Shown piece after piece: positions 24,201 through 34,094 of a DNA stretch of 64,000 nucleotides. Positions within the stretch are counted from its first letter, which is position 1. Every line of letters begins with the position of its first letter. The translations under genes were made by a program, and so were the position numbers. Source of the stretch: Asterias amurensis (Eukaryota; Echinodermata; Asteroidea; Forcipulatida; Asteriidae); the NCBI RefSeq assembly GCF_032118995.1, contig NC_092650.1, positions 20,522,501 through 20,586,500 of the forward strand. Direction: 5' to 3'. The notes beneath the pieces are model-generated. The model was given only the letters and a program-made list of their open reading frames with translations. It did not search any database and had not been told where the DNA came from.

Positions 24201-27200
24201 CTGTCACCCTCCTGGCCAGTGTTATCGCCCTCAGGGTGAGATGGCGATGTCTTTGGAGGAACGTCTAGCGACTGTAAATACATGGTATGGTAGTGGTTAA
24301 TTATATGTGTTTATTAGGTATTTTTAAAGTCAAAGTGTCTTACAAGGGGCCTTGAACTTCCCGCTTGAAGGGGTCCAGCAATTTCCCTCTGGAAAGGGTC
24401 ACTTGAACTTTGCAAAGGGCATTCCAGCAAAAGGACAGGGTGTCGCTGGTTATTTCAAGCCCTACTAACACCATTACTTCCCCTGTTCAGTTGGCATTTA
24501 GTCTAAAGCTTCCTGACAACTCTTTTGGAGTATGCAGCACCGGCAACCAAATGGGCGCACAGATTGCTATTCAAAGGTCAAGAATCTCTCCTCTTGCATG
24601 TATGCTTTTGTTATTCTGAAAAAATATGATACTGTGTTTATCATGAAAACCCCCCACAATAGTACAAAATGTCAATTTATGGTTTTAGAAAATGAAGCGT
24701 AGCAAATAACTACAAATTTGTTGAATCGTGATGTACCTCTTCCAAGGCAGCAATGCACCATGGGAAACCAGTCTCTTTCATCATGTCGGATACTCTTTTG
24801 CAGGTTGTGCTTCGCTCTTCCTTAGACTGGCCAGTGACCACACCCTCTGCAAATACAACAATAAAACAAACCATTTCTGTAGTTAATGAAGATCTTCTGT
24901 TGGGTACACTTAGAACTGTTGGAGCTTGCCTTTGTATATAAGCATGTGATCGCCTAATTTTATTAATTTTTTAAAGGCTGGTTTTATTTCGTGTGTGGGC
25001 TCAAGTGGGCACCCTTGTGATGTCTTTTAGGCACTGGAAAAATATCAGACAGAAGTTAAAGGCCTGAAGTTTCGTTCATAGCAGAGGCTTTCTCGAAGGC
25101 AAATGAAATGTAGTGAATTCTTACTCACCGTCGATGTAGATAAGCCCAGGGATAAATCGAAGTTTCTTGTGAGTGCTTTGATCCAGACCCTGCATAAAAG
25201 CAAAATTTACAACAAATGTTACAATCTTTGATTGTAACAATTTACATCGGGATAAAGAATAGTGTTTGGGTATCAGTAGAGTGTCATGACCCAGTGGTTA
25301 AGAGCATCGGATTAAAGTTCTGGTGCAAAGTCACTGGAGTGTGGGTTCGAATCCCGGTCGTGACACTTGTGTCCTTGAGCAAGATACTTTCCTATAAGTG
25401 CTTTCCTTCACCCAGGGGGTATAAATGGGTACCTGCGAGGGTAGGGGTTGATATTGTGTATGAAAAAAAACCATCAGAGCGCCATGGCAGCTCAGACTGT
25501 ATACTCCCCACGGAGCTGAGAAATATTAAAGCGGGATGTTATTGGCCCTATGACCAGGGCACTAATATAAAGCGCATTGATACAGTTATTGTGAAATGAG
25601 CTATATAAGAATTTGTTATTATTATTGTTAAATATTTGGTTTGCGGTAACACCATGTGTGTATCTACTTGCCAGGTAGAGTTTGTTCTTAGAGAACTGTC
25701 TTGCTTAATTCTACTACTGCGGAGTAGATCGTTAGGGTGTTCGGGAGACTTCTCAGTTCTGAAAAGAACTGTCCTGCTTATTAGGCTTAGCTTATAGGAT
25801 CGTAATTAACTGTACTTCCGTGGAGTCAGTTCTTGGGTTGGTCTCAAAGTTTCGACTAGCTTGCTCTAGTCATCGTCAGGTAATAGTTAATAAGCAGGAC
25901 AGTTCTTTTTAGAACTGAGAAGTCTCCCGAACACCCTAACAATCTACTCCGCGGTAGTAGAATTAAGCAAGACAATTCTCTAAGAACAAACTCTACCTGG
26001 CAAGTAGATACACACATGGTGTTACCGCAAATTAAATGTATATTGATACCCCACCATGCAATGCCTCAAATTTTATATTATAATGGTTATTATTATTTTA
26101 ACCATGAGACCACCAAGCATGCCTGGTAACTTACCCTTTTCACAAGGTTCACCATTGCACTTGAACATTGCCCACCAGAGAAAGCAAACAGTACCTAGAG
26201 GAAAGAAGACCACAGAAATAATGTTTTAGATTGAGAAGTTATCGTATGGCAGTCTCGTCTTAGAGGGAGGGTAAACGTTTAGTATTCACTCATATAACTG
26301 ATGGAAAATAAAACTTACCTGGTGAATAGAACTTTAGCAGTACATCAGCTTTCAATAGTATAAAGCATTTTAAGAATAATTTAATTTTAAAGTAATGTGG
26401 TTATGGAAAAAGGTACAAGCTTTAATCTGAGAAAAGTTACTGTAAGATACCTTGCTCAAATTGTGTATTCCGATTATGGCTTATTATTCTTGGACATAAT
26501 CGTTTCAAATTCGCCTTTGCTAAGAATTTAACAAATGCATACCTTTTCTCCATCCCGTACCAACCTAGCCTTGCCAAATGTTGCTCTGAATCTGTGAGTG
26601 AAGTATGTGAGGAAACAGGTCCTGAAAACAAAAAATAAAAACAACAGCATTAAATTGTGTACTCCCTGTACAGCCATTTCGTTGCATTCTGTAATTTAAA
26701 GGCAGTATTATCGACCAAAACTCCTCACTTGGTGTATCCCAACATTATGTATTTAAAAACATTCAACCTGTGAATATTTGGGCTCAATGGGTTATAAGTT
26801 GCAAGAAAATAATAACAGAAAAAATTCCCTTGTGGCATAAAAGAATTGTGTGATTTCAGATGCCTGAGATATAGCCTTTCTCAACCTCTTTTTTAATTCT
26901 TTCTTGAAAACTAAACTTCAAAGGGAGTTTTTTCTACAATGTTTTATAATATCAACAGCCCTCTTCTTCTAAGTCAAGTAAGTTTTTGTGGTCATAATTG
27001 TTTTTTTGTATTTCCCAAAGATGAACCCTTTCTCCCTAAAAGAGAAGAAGCTAGTCAAGATTTACTAGAAAGAGGATATGTCTTGTGGAAGTTCTTAAAA
27101 CTAATCCGACTGTTAATTTTGGTTTTTACCTATACACTGATGTATGATAGCACTGTATACTCAGTACTTTCTCGAGTCCTGTGAAAAAATATCACATTCA

Positions 27201-28132
27201 CAGGCATGTTATTCGGGTGGGATTCGAACCCACAACCCTTGCAAGAATCCTTGTTCGAATCCCACCCGAGTAACATGCCTGTGATATTTTTTTCACAGGA
27301 CTCAGGGGGGGGGGAGTACTGAGTACACAGTGCTATTACACACATCGCTGTATAGGTAAAAACCAAAATTAATATTCTTTATCTCCGATGCAAATTTAAC
27401 ATCTCTTATAATCTGACTGTAATCTGACTCTGTACCTGCAGAAAGCATCTTTGATTCGTGCAATGACCACAGCCTTCTCCCCACACTTCATGCAGTCTCT
27501 TGCATTAAGTCTGAATAAATTGGGGAAAAAAGAAGATTATTAATAAGATTGTTTCCCTCAAATTATCATCGTAACTTATCGAGATGTTTCACGCAAATGC
27601 AGGATCCTCGAGGCACAACAAATAACAAAAACAATGACATGAAAAAATATAAAGCGACATTAATAGTGTGTAGTACAAAATGGCGCTCGTGTCTCCTTGC
27701 AGTCTTGTCGCGTTTGTGCAAGCAGCATCACCAGTGCGCCCTCTAGAAAAATCATTTTTGATAAGTTAAACTGTAGTATAAAGAATACAACAGATTAACA
27801 GAAAACTTTTAGGCCCTAAAGTATAGGCCCTACGCCTACGCCTACGGCTACATAACAATATTATTAAATATTAAATAACACAGCACATTACACAACAAAT
27901 AGTCACAAACTTTCCCAAACTTTGGTTAAGAATTATTAACACAACCAGCGAACATTCTTTTGTTACATTGTCCATTTTTTAGTAAATTTATAAAAAGTAA
28001 ACAAATTTTGTGAGATTGATTGATTGAGCTACCTCCGAGTCCATGGGATATGGATTGAGAATGAGAACAAACATACCCAATCACCGACTTCTTTTCCAGC
28101 ACTGGAAAATTCCCATCATCTACTTGACACAT
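18290..28132 (-). CDS. CTU2: CTU2, cytoplasmic tRNA 2-thiolation protein 2 (NCS2), complete
   Basis: Fourteen minus-strand exons join with matching phases: 28132-28077, 27510-27436, 26621-26543, 26194-26135, 25189-25129, 24846-24737, 24271-24051, 23296-23111, 22558-22385, 21796-21727, 21075-20879, 19896-19833, 19201-19143, 18341-18290 (TGA). The product is 487 residues (human about 515). It opens MCQVDDG (human MCQVGED), so I prefer this ATG to the one 15 bases upstream. Cys25/28 and Cys43/46 (CMKC, FCRTC) and a later pair set, Cys360/363 and Cys441/444, look like zinc sites. The PP-loop is SGGQCSS at about 76-82; TGFPW (about 136), GDSGTRL, RYGDVTLVRPMR and QTNFPSTVSTVFR match the family. 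With CTU1 it makes the 2-thio group of wobble s2U/mcm5s2U in cytosolic tRNA-Lys/Glu/Gln, taking sulfur from URM1. The linker at about 148-205 (exon 7) is poorly conserved. Confidence 0.95.
18560..18938. mobile_element. Family B element, CTU2 last intron
   Basis: Starts 'ttaaaggcagtggacacta' and runs to 'aataccaatatgtattgact'. The centre carries 'gacctcaagtttaaaatttgaggtc'. The left TTAA is present; the right one has decayed. Confidence 0.75.
19985..20525 (+). mobile_element. tRNA-headed SINE interrupted by family B
   Basis: 'agtggctgagtggtgtagtgcg' and 'ggttcgagtcctgg' form a type II tRNA-like head at 19987-20060. The body stops after 'gtgtgttgtgtaa', where a family B element (about 20151-20510) sits, and probably resumes 'aatgcgtgtaatcg'. 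It lies in a CTU2 intron. Confidence 0.6.
20151..20510. mobile_element. Family B element ('acttctagctagaagt' subtype)
   Basis: Ends 'aagggaaggttcatgtttgg' and 'ccaaacgtgtacagtgccttt', central palindrome near 20325. It is nested in the SINE above. Confidence 0.7.
21236..21465. mobile_element. Family F element, copy 1
   Basis: It begins 'ttgacccatttcacctgaag' and ends 'gcatgcaaggggtcaatac'. Interior landmarks are 'ccatactggtgggcaattt', 'gcgttaatac' and 'caacatggtgagcgtggcat'. Inverted short ends 'ttgaccc'/'gggtcaa' mark the limits. Copies recur at about 50.95-51.18 kb (reverse) and 58.49-58.71 kb. GC content is higher than the surroundings. Confidence 0.75.
21843..22160 (+). mobile_element. 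tRNA-derived SINE with conserved-looking central domain
   Basis: A B-box region 'ggttcaattcccggtcgggg' (about 21880) follows a shortened tRNA head. The body 'gttggttctctgctgtgcc', 'gagggttttcc' and 'ccggttttcctccctcagg' resembles the central domain shared by tRNA-SINEs across many invertebrates; I do not assign a family name. It ends with a C-run and ATT repeats (22133-22158). It lies in a CTU2 intron. Confidence 0.6.
23337..23722. mobile_element. Family B element, CTU2 intron
   Basis: Right end 'ccaatagtgtccatcgtcttt' with TTAA; left end 'ttggtaattactcaaaataa' lacks the outermost bases. A 17-base internal piece ('agagaaagaagtaattt') is tandemly repeated at about 23460-23490. Confidence 0.7.
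25280..25630 (+). mobile_element. Full-length tRNA-Leu/Ser-headed SINE
   Basis: This is the clearest copy. The head is 'gacccagtggttaagagc' and 'gggttcgaatcccgg', the body 'tgtccttgagcaagatac', 'ataaatgggtacctgcgagg' and 'ggctgtatactcc'-like text, then 'aaagcgcattgatac' and an ATT tail at about 25610-25626. It is in a CTU2 intron in the antisense orientation to the gene. Confidence 0.75.
25648..26032. mobile_element. Large inverted repeat with hammerhead-like hairpin core
   Basis: Two arms of roughly 125-135 bp (25651-25783 and 25894-26030) are near-perfect inverses: 'gcggtaacaccatgtgtgta' versus 'tacacacatggtgttaccgc'. The centre contains, on the minus strand, CCTGACGA (25880-25873), a GACTAG/CTAGTC stem and GAAAC (25853-25849). 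Related arms occur at 49.79-49.90 and 58.2 kb. This may be a remnant of a Penelope-like or other ribozyme-bearing retroelement. Confidence 0.65.
26696..27010. mobile_element. Family B element, diverged, CTU2 intron
   Basis: Begins 'atttaaaggcagtattat', contains 'ctcacttggtgtatcccaac' and 'gtgaatatttgggctcaatg', and fades after 'atgttttataatatcaacag'. The right terminus is not visible. Confidence 0.6.
27115..27370. mobile_element. Head-to-head SINE pair forming a ~250-bp palindrome
   Basis: Left arm ends 'gggattcgaacccacaaccc' and the right arm begins 'gttcgaatcccacccgag', so two copies of the same tRNA-headed SINE face each other. Outer parts 'acagtgctattacaca' and its inverse 'tagcactgtatactcag' agree. 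The uninverted parent form is at 51690-51890. Confidence 0.7.
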
Positions 28133-28660
28133 GATCCAACGGCTCACGAAGAAAGAAAGTAAAACAAAGTAAAAGAAACAATAGTTTGCTAATTAACTGG
28201 ATTTAGATTAGGACAAGAAGGATGAAGGATGAAGGAGGATCGACGAAACATTATTGAATTGCCATTCGATTATGCAATTGCAATGGTTCTGCGCAAATGC
28301 ACGCATGTGTTCGTCAAAATACGGTACAATGGCACCATACCAACATTTCCGAGAGATAACGTGGTGAAAGTGTGTCTGGCCCCTGCACGCCGCATCGCAA
28401 CATTAGGTTCGGTTCAACCAACAAAGGTCATTGGGGGGGGGGGGGGGGCGCTATCAGAAAAAAAGTTTGTGGGCGCGCGCGCGCGGTCAACAAACAAACA
28501 TTGAGTTTTGAGGGGCGCTTTTTTGTAAACCCAATTTTATGTACTTTTTAATAATAACATTTTTGGGGTCATCATTTAGAGTATGTTACAACCTTTGGGT
28601 GCTGTGTATAAACTTTTGTGGAGATTTGCAAAATAGCCATATGCTAGACCCAGTAACTGG
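28133..28660. promoter_or_regulatory. CTU2 5' flank (probable promoter region)
   Basis: Immediately upstream of the CTU2 start on the minus strand. It is GC-richer than average, with a 14-base G run (28435-28448) and a CG dinucleotide cluster near 28471-28482. No TATA box was recognised for CTU2; a TSS cannot be assigned. Nothing coding was seen. Confidence 0.35.
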
Positions 28661-28661
28661 G

Positions 28662-28750
28662 GCGCTGGTACTCCTTTTTTAGAAATTTTGACATTCGACT
28701 CCTTTTTTAGAAATTTTTACATTTTTACAAATTTCTAAAAAAGGAGTACA
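28662..28750. repeat. Hairpin with 'aaattctaaaaaaggagta' arms
   Basis: 'tactcctttttta' plus 'gaaatttt' (about 28669) is repeated directly at 28700 and inverted at about 28728-28747 ('aaatttctaaaaaaggagta'). A local hairpin or short MITE. Confidence 0.65.
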
Positions 28751-30318
28751 GCGGATAGTGGATAACAACTGCGGTGATAAAGCACGCTACGGCATATTAA
28801 TATGTTTTGATAGATTAAAAAAAAAAAAATTATTGAGGCTGAGAGAATTTTAAATGTTGTTTGAGTATTTTTTTTTTAAATCACTTCATGCGCTTAGTTC
28901 TGTTCCCCCTGTGATTATTAAAAAAAAAAGTTTGGCCCACATGAGAAATGCTGGACTTGCATGTTTGATAAATGCTGGATTTACCCCTTGACAGTTTTGT
29001 GAACAACGCTTGAATCCCCCCCCCCCCCCCCCCGGCCGCCCCCGTGATTTTGTTCAAAGTGTCAAATTCTTGCCAGTTGAGGGCGCCCTAATATTGAATC
29101 AAACAAACTTTTTCGCTCACTTCTGTTTCTGCTGCGGTGATCGTCACGCACGTATGGTCGTCTGCTGACTGTTTTTGATCTTTAAATTTCACCTTTCTCT
29201 CTGTTTCTAGTCTGACAATGATTTTGCATGTTGACAAAGCACTCATGGAGGAAAATAACAATCACCAGTTGTTCACCCTTTTGTGAATTTAAGGGCTGAC
29301 CTAGTCGTGAGACGAGTTGTTTTTCGTTTGGTGTTGGATCTGTTCTCACTATAAACACTCAAAGTCAAACTCAATACAACAGTCACATCACCACACACAC
29401 ACACCGCACAACATCAAAAGCAACAAATCACGTCTGCACACAGCCGGCCAGCCTGGAGCCTGAACAGACGTACCTTCACACTAGGTTGTGCATATTCATT
29501 GGATTGTTTGTGAGTATAAACTGCTTTTATTGCAATGTTTTTTATTTGAGAAATGTCATTAACATTATAAAATTGTATTATTATTGTTTGTAGGCCTAAT
29601 TTTAAATTTAAATTAAATTAACGGTTTCCTAATTAACTGATTAAAAAACATTAAGTTGTTTTGGTATTCGGAAATTCTATCGTAGCGGCATACGTTATCG
29701 ACCCTCATATGTTTTCGAACCCCAACTTTGATTCCCGTTTACCTCGAAATTGTGCAAGCTGCACCAGTCCAGTGACAGAAGCTATGCAGTTTACTCACGG
29801 TCTGTATTTTCATCAGGCTTGTAATCATGCTGAGAATTAAGTTTCCTGTTGTTGGTTATGCTCAAACATTTATAAAATGATTGATTTTTGGTACTAATCA
29901 CTAGTGCATTAAAAGAGTACATCATCCAACCTCGAAAGTTCAAAACAAAATTACTATCTGCTAGATTGAATTTTATTCTGCTTTAGTCACTAGATGGATC
30001 ACGTGAGGTGGTTACTATTTGGGATTCTATGGTGTGCCAAAATGGGGAAAAAATTAAAATATTTAAGTGAAAATGACAAAAAATAAATTTGGGATTAACT
30101 GCATACTGTAATAAATTCCAAGAAACGTAATAAATATTATGTCTACATTAAAGAGAAATTATCATAGATTGGTTTCTAATCTCCTGAAACCAAACATTAC
30201 TGGTCTGAAATGGGCGAAAACAGATTGTTATGAAGTGGGTGTGCTTCAAGGGGGGTGGGGTGTTTTACTTTAATGCCTTACGATATCTCTGGATTCTAAT
30301 ATAGTAGCCATAATGAAA
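28751..30318. other. Intergenic stretch, no gene recognised
   Basis: It contains a 16-base C run (about 29018-29034), a CA microsatellite (about 29391-29403) and otherwise unassigned AT-rich sequence. A 'ttgtgagtata' donor-like site near 29510 follows a GC-richer segment (29370-29510) and could end a 5' UTR exon of the downstream plus-strand gene; I cannot support it further. Confidence 0.35.
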
Positions 30319-30378
30319 GTTGCGATAACGTAACCCTCCTCCCGACGGCCGCCAGGAGGAGGGTTACGTTATCGCAAC
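30319..30378. repeat. Perfect 24-bp inverted repeat with 12-nt spacer
   Basis: Arms 30319-30342 and 30355-30378 match over all 24 bases (starting 'gttgcgataacgtaaccctc'); the spacer is 'cgacggccgcca'. A degenerate relative with 'gtaaccctccatcct' and 'aggaggatggtt' lies at 31119-31153. No gene is attached to it. Confidence 0.9.
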
Positions 30379-31118
30379 TAGCATAAGCATTGTTAATGGC
30401 GGACTGTTTCTCACAACGTAAACCAAAACTAAAAAAATTTAAACACACCGTGAAGTGTAGTTGTTATTGTTAAAAAATTTGATAGACGATTTGAAAAAAA
30501 TTTAGTTTTTGATTGTGAACAATTTTCCTGTTATCCTACAAATGACACCAAGATACTTTATTTTTAAAACTTACATTTAGAGAATTGATTTTTTAAAAGA
30601 ATATTGCTTGTTTTGTAAGATTGGTTGTTACTAGAGTCAGAGTAAATTTAAACTAAAAAATGTTCATTAGTTTTATTATGTTTAAGGGAGATTTGACGAG
30701 AAAGTGTAGATTCGAGTACATTGTATTCACAAATCTACACTTTTATTGAGTCTATTCTATTTCCCCCATTGGTTGTGTAACAGTTTCAATGAGTTGGATA
30801 TACCTGACTTCACAGAAATAGTTTAATAAAGACTAATTAATATACATTTTTAGTGACAAAGTTTTAACTAATGTACAAAAGTTAAAAGTTTACAATCTTT
30901 GGAGCATAAACATTTTAATGCTATGTGTTTTCTGTGTGTTTACAATTTTTACAAGTTTGCAATGATTTTATTTTACTGAGCACGAGCAATGGTTTTCCCT
31001 TCAATTAGAATTTCTCCCACACAAAACAAATTTTCTTGAAATTTAACTTTGTTTTCCAACGCAGACATGCACCCAAATATTGGTGTAATTGGAAGGTAAA
31101 AAAATAAAATGTGATTAT
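30379..31118. other. AT-rich intergenic stretch
   Basis: No coding signal. One imperfect hairpin at about 30700-30742 ('aagtgtaga' ... 'tctacactt'). Confidence 0.4.
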
Positions 31119-31169
31119 TGTAACCCTCCATCCTCGATTGTCAGGAGGATGGTTGGTTTCGATGATGCA

Positions 31170-32480
31170 ACCACTATTAGTGGAGATCCCTTCTTGATAA
31201 TAACAAAGCTATGACATTCTCATGGAGATGGACCTTGGGCGGATAACTGTCTTAGTTTCGTTAGACCTTTCATCCGCTTTCATCCGCTTTCGACACTGTT
31301 CATCATGACATTCTCTTAAATATTCTCTCATCCCTTGGTATTCAAGACGTTGTGTTAGATTGGTTTAAATCCTACCTGACTAATCGCCAGCAAGTCATGT
31401 ACATAAACGGGACTCAATCTGATCCTATCTCCTTGAACTGTGGTGTCCCACAAGGTTCAGTTGGTGGGCCAATGTTATTTTCTATATATTTGAGTGAACT
31501 CAGGGATGTTTTTGATCGCCATCACATTAGATACCATTGCTATGCTGATGATGTTCAAATCTATGTTTCTTTTGTTCCTAATCAACAGAATGCTTCTAGT
31601 GCCATCCACAAACTAGAATCATGCTTAGTTGATGTCATACAATGGATGGGATCCCATTCACTCAAGTTAAACAATGACAAATCTGAAATGATTTTACTTG
31701 GTTCTGTAGCTCATCTGGCCAAGGTCAAAGTCTCTCATATCAACATTGGTAATTGTAAAATTAAGCCTTCTGTAGTCTGTAAAAATCTAGGTGTTACATT
31801 TGACTCTGCTATGTCTATGTCTAACCAGGTTTCTAACATATGTAAATCAGTTTGGTATCAATTAAGAAATCTGGGCTTTATCCGTCAATACTTAACTCGT
31901 TCTACCACAGAAAAGATTGTTCATGCTCTGATTTCTTCCCGGTTTGATTATTGTAATTCTCTCTTCTGTCTTCTACAACAGAATCAAATCTCTCGTTTGC
32001 AACGACTGCAAAACACTGCAGCTCGGCTGGTCACTTTGTCCTCCAGGAGAACCCATATCACTCCGGTTTTAAATGCACTTCACTGGCTCCCTGTTCAATA
32101 TCGCATTCAATACAAATTACTTCTGCTTGTTTTTCATTCTTTACATGGTTCTGCTCCTCAGTATAATTGTCAATTAATTACCCGTTACAATCCTTCCAGA
32201 TGTCTTAGATCATCCACTTCGTCATTACTGGTTGTTCCCCACACCCACAACAGTTGGGGTGACAGGGCTTTGTCTCATGCTGGTCCTTTACTTTGGAATA
32301 ATCTGCCTCTTAATATCCGTAACATGTCCTCTATTCATAAGTTCAAAGAGGCCCTCAAAACCCACTTTTTCACAGCTGCTTTTCATTAATTTTGTGTTTC
32401 TTCCTTGCGCCATGAGCATCACTTGTGGTGGATACCGGCGCACTATAAGTGTTCATATTATTATTATTATTAAAGCAAGA
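31170..32480 (+). mobile_element. 5'-truncated LINE (CR1/L2-like) with reverse transcriptase C-terminal half
   Basis: A 345-residue open frame (31352-32389) holds GVPQGSVGGPMLFSIYL, the catalytic YADD (in YHCYADDVQIY) and the post-RT region LQNTAARLV, LHWLPV, WNNLPLNIR and FKEALKTHFF, typical of L2/CR1-type LINEs. Just upstream, LVSLDLSSAF (about 31250) belongs to an earlier RT block but is thrown out of frame by a 10-bp duplication ('catccgcttt' twice, about 31270-31290). The 5' half is missing. The 3' end, 'gcgcactataagtgttcat' plus ATT repeats (32455-32472), is the normal terminus. It is inactive but fairly young, given the long intact frame. Confidence 0.9.
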
Positions 32481-32980
32481 CAGGTTGATACCCGATAACA
32501 AACATTTTTATAACATATATTTCACTGTTGTCAGATAACAAGTTTTTAATTTTCCGATTTAAAATGTATACTACAAACTACATAAGAGGTATTCAAAGAA
32601 ATTATGCAGAGTAAAAAAAAACAAGTCTAGTGTTTGGGTCCCTGAGAAAAAAAAAACAGCAAAACTCTTTGTACAAGACTAAAATTAAAATAAGACAGAA
32701 CTTTCTGACCCAGCTTAATATTTTGAACAGGAGGCATTAGGTAAGAAAAGATTTGTCTTAAGGGGTAGTGAGTTCTTTATGTCAAGGCCCTAGATGTCAT
32801 TGAAAAAGAAATTGAATGAGTGGTATTTCATCAGATTCAAAGGCAACATTTGAACTTACTATCTTTTGCTCAAGATGTTTGTGTAGAATGTGTAATATAT
32901 AAATTATTTCATTATAAAAACACACACAAGACAGTGTGCTGGACCTGTCCAGTCAACGATTTACTGACCGGACACCTTAA
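32481..32980. other. Gene-free stretch
   Basis: AT-rich sequence between the LINE and a Harbinger-like element; nothing recognised. Confidence 0.4.
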
Positions 32981-33240
32981 GGCCGAGTAAAAAAAAGAAA
33001 CATGTTTAGCGTCCCCGCCCACTTCCTTTTTAAGAGGCTGTCTCTTTTAAAAAATTAATGATGTTTTTTTTAATGGAAAAAAGAGATGTATTTCAACTGT
33101 CTCATCAAGAAAATACTTTTACGTTAAAAATGTAGAAAAAGGGTCCTCTTCCTTTCCTTTTTTTTTAAATCTTGAAAATTAAAAATAAAAAGCCCCTCCT
33201 CCTCCGGGGACGCTAAACATGTTTGTTTTTTTACACGGCC
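32981..33240. mobile_element. Harbinger-like MITE with ~36-bp inverted ends
   Basis: Ends 'ggccgagtaaaaa' plus 'catgtttagcgtccccg' and the inverse 'cggggacgctaaacatg' plus 'ttacacggcc'. Flanks are 'ttaa' on the left and 'taac' on the right, consistent with a 3-bp TAA target duplication as in PIF/Harbinger elements. 260 bp, non-coding. Confidence 0.7.
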
Positions 33241-34094
33241 TAACTACTGGCCAATAATTCAATCTTGCATAAGGCCATAAGTAAACACTAAAATTATTTG
33301 GATTCTATAGACAGGTGAATTCGATTCAAAAGTGCAACAACATTTTGAGATACTTTTTGAGAAACATATTGAAGGTGTAATCTTGACAGGTGCAGTTAGT
33401 TAGCAACCACAACACATTAGCGTGGTCATGGTGAAAACATGCCAATTTGTGTTGGCCCCCTTGGGGCATTTATTAAAAACTAATTATTTACTGTAATAGT
33501 GTCTACCAGGCTTGAATTTGGCACGGAAAGGGAGGTCATTTCATCAAAAAAAAAATTATTTCATTTTACAGTCTACTGGGCTTGAGTACATGTACAACAA
33601 GGCATTGGAAAGGAATACACTGATCAAGCATGTCATGTTTAATTGTATTCAGTTTTCCCCATGCACAATCGAGCATGGGGGCTGGAGCTGGTATGCGCAA
33701 ACTATTACATGCCGATACACACTAGTTCTTGCCGACTCAACAAACAAAAACACATTTAATTAAAAAAAATTATATTTAGGGGTGTAGAGTTAATCGGCCA
33801 AAGACCCTTTTTTTAAACCAGGGGGGGAAGAGCAGAAAGGCATGCTGGGAAAAAATAGTGCCGCGCGAGAGCGATCACCCCTGGGAATCAGGTTGTCCGT
33901 TCCTTCAGCCCTCCGTAAGTTCTCCGAGGCCACAGTGAATTCCATCACGAGTGTATGTTGGGCAGAACAAGCAAATTGAATTTTCAAGTACAATTCTTTT
34001 AGTGTACTACACTACACAACATACATTACATAGATGGCAGGAATAGACCAGTGCTGGTATTAATTAGGGGGATTTCCAATTAGGGGTGCTTTGA
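33241..34094. other. Gene-free stretch
   Basis: No exon or repeat boundary could be defined. 33800-33960 is GC-richer but shows no splice-compatible coding frame. Confidence 0.35.

Noticed and set aside
25216-25599. 127-residue plus-strand frame
   Set aside because: It is the translation of a tRNA-headed SINE inside a CTU2 intron.
28229-28504. 91-residue frame with a Gly run upstream of CTU2
   Set aside because: The Gly run comes from a poly-G tract, there is no homolog I recognise, and it overlaps the likely CTU2 promoter.
29370-29520. 5' UTR exon ending at a 'gtgagtata' donor
   Set aside because: The donor and base composition are suggestive, but no acceptor or transcript links it to a gene.
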